Source: Dehalococcoidia bacterium (lineage in GTDB: Bacteria > Chloroflexota > Dehalococcoidia > GIF9 > AB-539-J10). From it: a DNA stretch of 15,774 bases. Shown piece by piece: positions 14,322-15,774 of this stretch. The notes beneath the pieces were generated by a model, which searched no databases, had not been told where the DNA came from, and saw only the letters and a program-made list of their open reading frames with translations. The stretch spans positions 1 to 15,774 of the forward strand of contig JAUWHW010000048.1 of assembly GCA_030605665.1 (NCBI GenBank). Reading direction: 5' to 3'. A program made the position numbers and the translations under genes. The stretch's first letter is position 1. Each line of letters starts with the position of its first letter.

Positions 14322-14379
14322 AATGGAAAAAGAAAAACGTTTCCCAAGTATATTTTCTTTTGCTACTTTGGTTGGGGAA
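14322..14379 (-). terminator. Possible terminator between the convergent ispE and CCA genes
   Basis: Read on the minus strand past the CCA gene stop, a TTCCCC...GGGAA / CCAAAGTA...TACTTGG stem with bulges and a long AT loop is followed by a T-rich tract (complement of 14323-14338). The stem is imperfect. It might serve the CCA gene. Confidence 0.3.
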
Positions 14380-14396
14380 TCTTCCGCTTCTTGCCT

Positions 14397-15632
14397 TTAT
14401 GGTCTCAGCAGTAGGGCTAATTTTTCCTCTTCAGCCCTAGTCTTGACCTCCCCGTCCAATTTCGCCTTATGTAATACCTGGAGGATTTTCCCCAACTCTG
14501 GCCCGGCGGGAATACCTAGCCTTTTTAGCTTATCCCCATTGAGAGAAGTCTTTACATACCTCAATTTAGTTAGGAATAGCCCGAGATTGGAACGTGCAGT
14601 TGAAGATTTCGAGGCTACGACGTTGGCCTGGATAGCTAATGGATCGTACTGATGGAGCAAGTAGTAAATTTCACTATGTTTTATAGAAGATTTGTCCAGG
14701 AGGTGAAGCCGACTCTTTAGGCGGGGTGTATCACGGAGCGCTCGAGCTAACTTCGTTGGCATGTTAAGGCGGCAAATGAGTTGCTCGTTTTCTCTCTCGT
14801 GAAGGGAGTAAACAAGAAGACACAGATAAAGCGAGGATAGTTGGCCAGGTTTACTTAGTGACTTCGCTTTATCGAATTTCTCAGCTATCCAGCCATTGCC
14901 TTTGAGGCAGGGATTTATCCTCTGTAGTGCTCCCAGCTCGCCGAGCCGCTTAATGGCATATTCCGGATGCTTCTCCCTGAATATCAGCTCTAATTCATGT
15001 CTTATACGATCGCCACTTATAGTGTCTAGCATGGGGATATCCTGTTTAAGCAGTTGAGCTGTTTGCGGTTCGAGCTCAAATCCTAGTCGTTGTTCGTAGC
15101 GGATAGCTCGCAAAATTCTGGTGGCATCGTCACTGAAACTCCTCAGGTGCAAAATGCGGATGAGGTGCTGTTCCAGATCGCCTCTACCCTGATAGGGGTC
15201 GACCAACTCTCCATAATTGTTCGGCATAAGTGACATAGCCATAGCATTGATGGAGAAATCTCGACGAAAGAGATCATCGTTGAGAGTACCGGGAGTAACT
15301 GTTGGTAATGCACCAGGCTCAGCATAGGTTTCACTCCGCGCTGTAGCCATGTCCAAAGTGAAATTGCCATAGCTAAGCTTAGCAGTACCAAAACGAGGGT
15401 GCGTAATCAGCTTTACCTGCCTAATTTCAGCTACTTGTCGAGCTAACTTTACGGCATCACCTTCGATTACCAAGTCTAAGTCGAAGTTAGGGTAACCTAA
15501 AAGCAAATCTCGTACCACACCGCCAACAAGATACGCTTTCTGTCCCAGTTGATTAGCCTCCTTACTAATATCTCTAACCAATTCTAGGAGTTGCCGGGGT
15601 AAATATCCCTCAATTTGTAAAGCAAGATTCAT
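14397..15632 (-). CDS. cca: CCA tRNA nucleotidyltransferase (class II, poly(A) polymerase family)
   Basis: The enzyme adds or repairs the 3' CCA of tRNAs using CTP and ATP. From the chosen ATG it has 411 residues. The head domain shows YLVGGVVRDLLLG, FDLDLVIEGDA (metal-binding DxD), TLDMATARSE, and TPGTLNDDLFRRDFSINAMA with the RRDF segment. The neck follows with DDATRILRAIRYEQRLGFEL. The C-terminal body and tail are less conserved. Sequence alone does not fully separate a CCA-adding enzyme from an A-adding or poly(A) polymerase; no second family member lies in the window. A GTG four codons upstream (15644) also opens the frame, but GAGG lies about 6 nt before the ATG at 15632, so that start is preferred. 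It converges on ispE. Confidence 0.93.
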   Translation of the reverse strand: MNLALQIEGYLPRQLLELVRDISKEANQLGQKAYLVGGVVRDLLLGYPNFDLDLVIEGDAVKLARQVAEIRQVKLITHPRFGTAKLSYGNFTLDMATARSETYAEPGALPTVTPGTLNDDLFRRDFSINAMAMSLMPNNYGELVDPYQGRGDLEQHLIRILHLRSFSDDATRILRAIRYEQRLGFELEPQTAQLLKQDIPMLDTISGDRIRHELELIFREKHPEYAIKRLGELGALQRINPCLKGNGWIAEKFDKAKSLSKPGQLSSLYLCLLVYSLHERENEQLICRLNMPTKLARALRDTPRLKSRLHLLDKSSIKHSEIYYLLHQYDPLAIQANVVASKSSTARSNLGLFLTKLRYVKTSLNGDKLKRLGIPAGPELGKILQVLHKAKLDGEVKTRAEEEKLALLLRP

Positions 15633-15664
15633 TGGTAGCCTCACTCTAGGCTTATTTAAAATCC

Positions 15665-15685
15665 ATTATAGCTGATATCATTATA
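15665..15685 (-). promoter_or_regulatory. Two -10-like elements upstream of the CCA gene
   Basis: On the minus strand, TATAAT occurs perfectly at 15685-15680 and again at 15670-15665. The nearer one predicts a leader of about 25 nt before the ATG at 15632. Neither has a recognisable -35. Bases 15686-15774 hold no gene that I can support. Confidence 0.35.
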
Positions 15686-15774
15686 TCATCGCTTTTGCCT
15701 ATCACACTCCTCGTTTTGCCACCACATTTTCTTGACTATGGCTAATAAATAGGATAGGCTATTGGCTCAAAGCT

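Noticed and set aside
15732..15760. Forward promoter reading out of the window (TTGACT-N17-TAGGCT)
   Set aside because: The -10 is poor and no downstream gene is visible to support it.

Overview
The window looks like the chromosome of an anaerobic bacterium, most likely an uncultured member of the Chloroflexota class Dehalococcoidia. This is an inference from gene content and style: an archaeal-type fructose-1,6-bisphosphatase, a CobO-type corrinoid adenosyltransferase, the MEP-pathway gene ispE next to rsmA, a B12-binding radical SAM protein, a U32-family protein, and hairpin-rich intergenic repeats of a type I associate with Chloroflexi genomes. No rRNA or other phylogenetic marker confirms it. 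There are no tRNAs, rRNAs, CRISPR arrays or intact transposases.

Region A (1-5700) is accessory in character. It starts with the last 36 codons of an SDR/FabG-like reductase. Next come a decayed acyl-CoA ligase-type pseudogene (286-905), a hairpin-rich intergenic island (about 906-1213), and a minus-strand U32-family gene (1214-2356). A divergent, intact paralogue of the ligase follows (2563-4050), and then a B12-binding radical SAM protein starting at a TTG (4204-5691). The intact ligase has unusual residues in its nucleotide-binding motifs. The three gene starts in the ligase/U32 locus share an oddly short-spaced TTGACA/TATAAT-like box.

Region B (5817-12506, all minus strand) is mostly housekeeping. 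In transcription order it runs: FAD-dependent dehydrogenase, DUF429 protein, cobO, archaeal-type FBPase, XTP/dITP diphosphatase (rdgB), dnaN, degV. cobO, fbp and rdgB are tightly packed (gaps of about 8-15 nt) and probably co-transcribed. dnaN and degV each have their own good sigma70-type promoter. The FBPase carries Arg where the aldolase Schiff-base Lys is expected. A dispersed-repeat-like sequence lies between the dehydrogenase and DUF429 genes.

Region C (12583-15632) contains rsmA and ispE on the plus strand, 5 nt apart, converging on a minus-strand CCA-adding enzyme gene. The rsmA and dehydrogenase promoters are divergent within about 76 bp, and both predict very short leaders. Bases 15633-15774 hold only the upstream region of the CCA gene.
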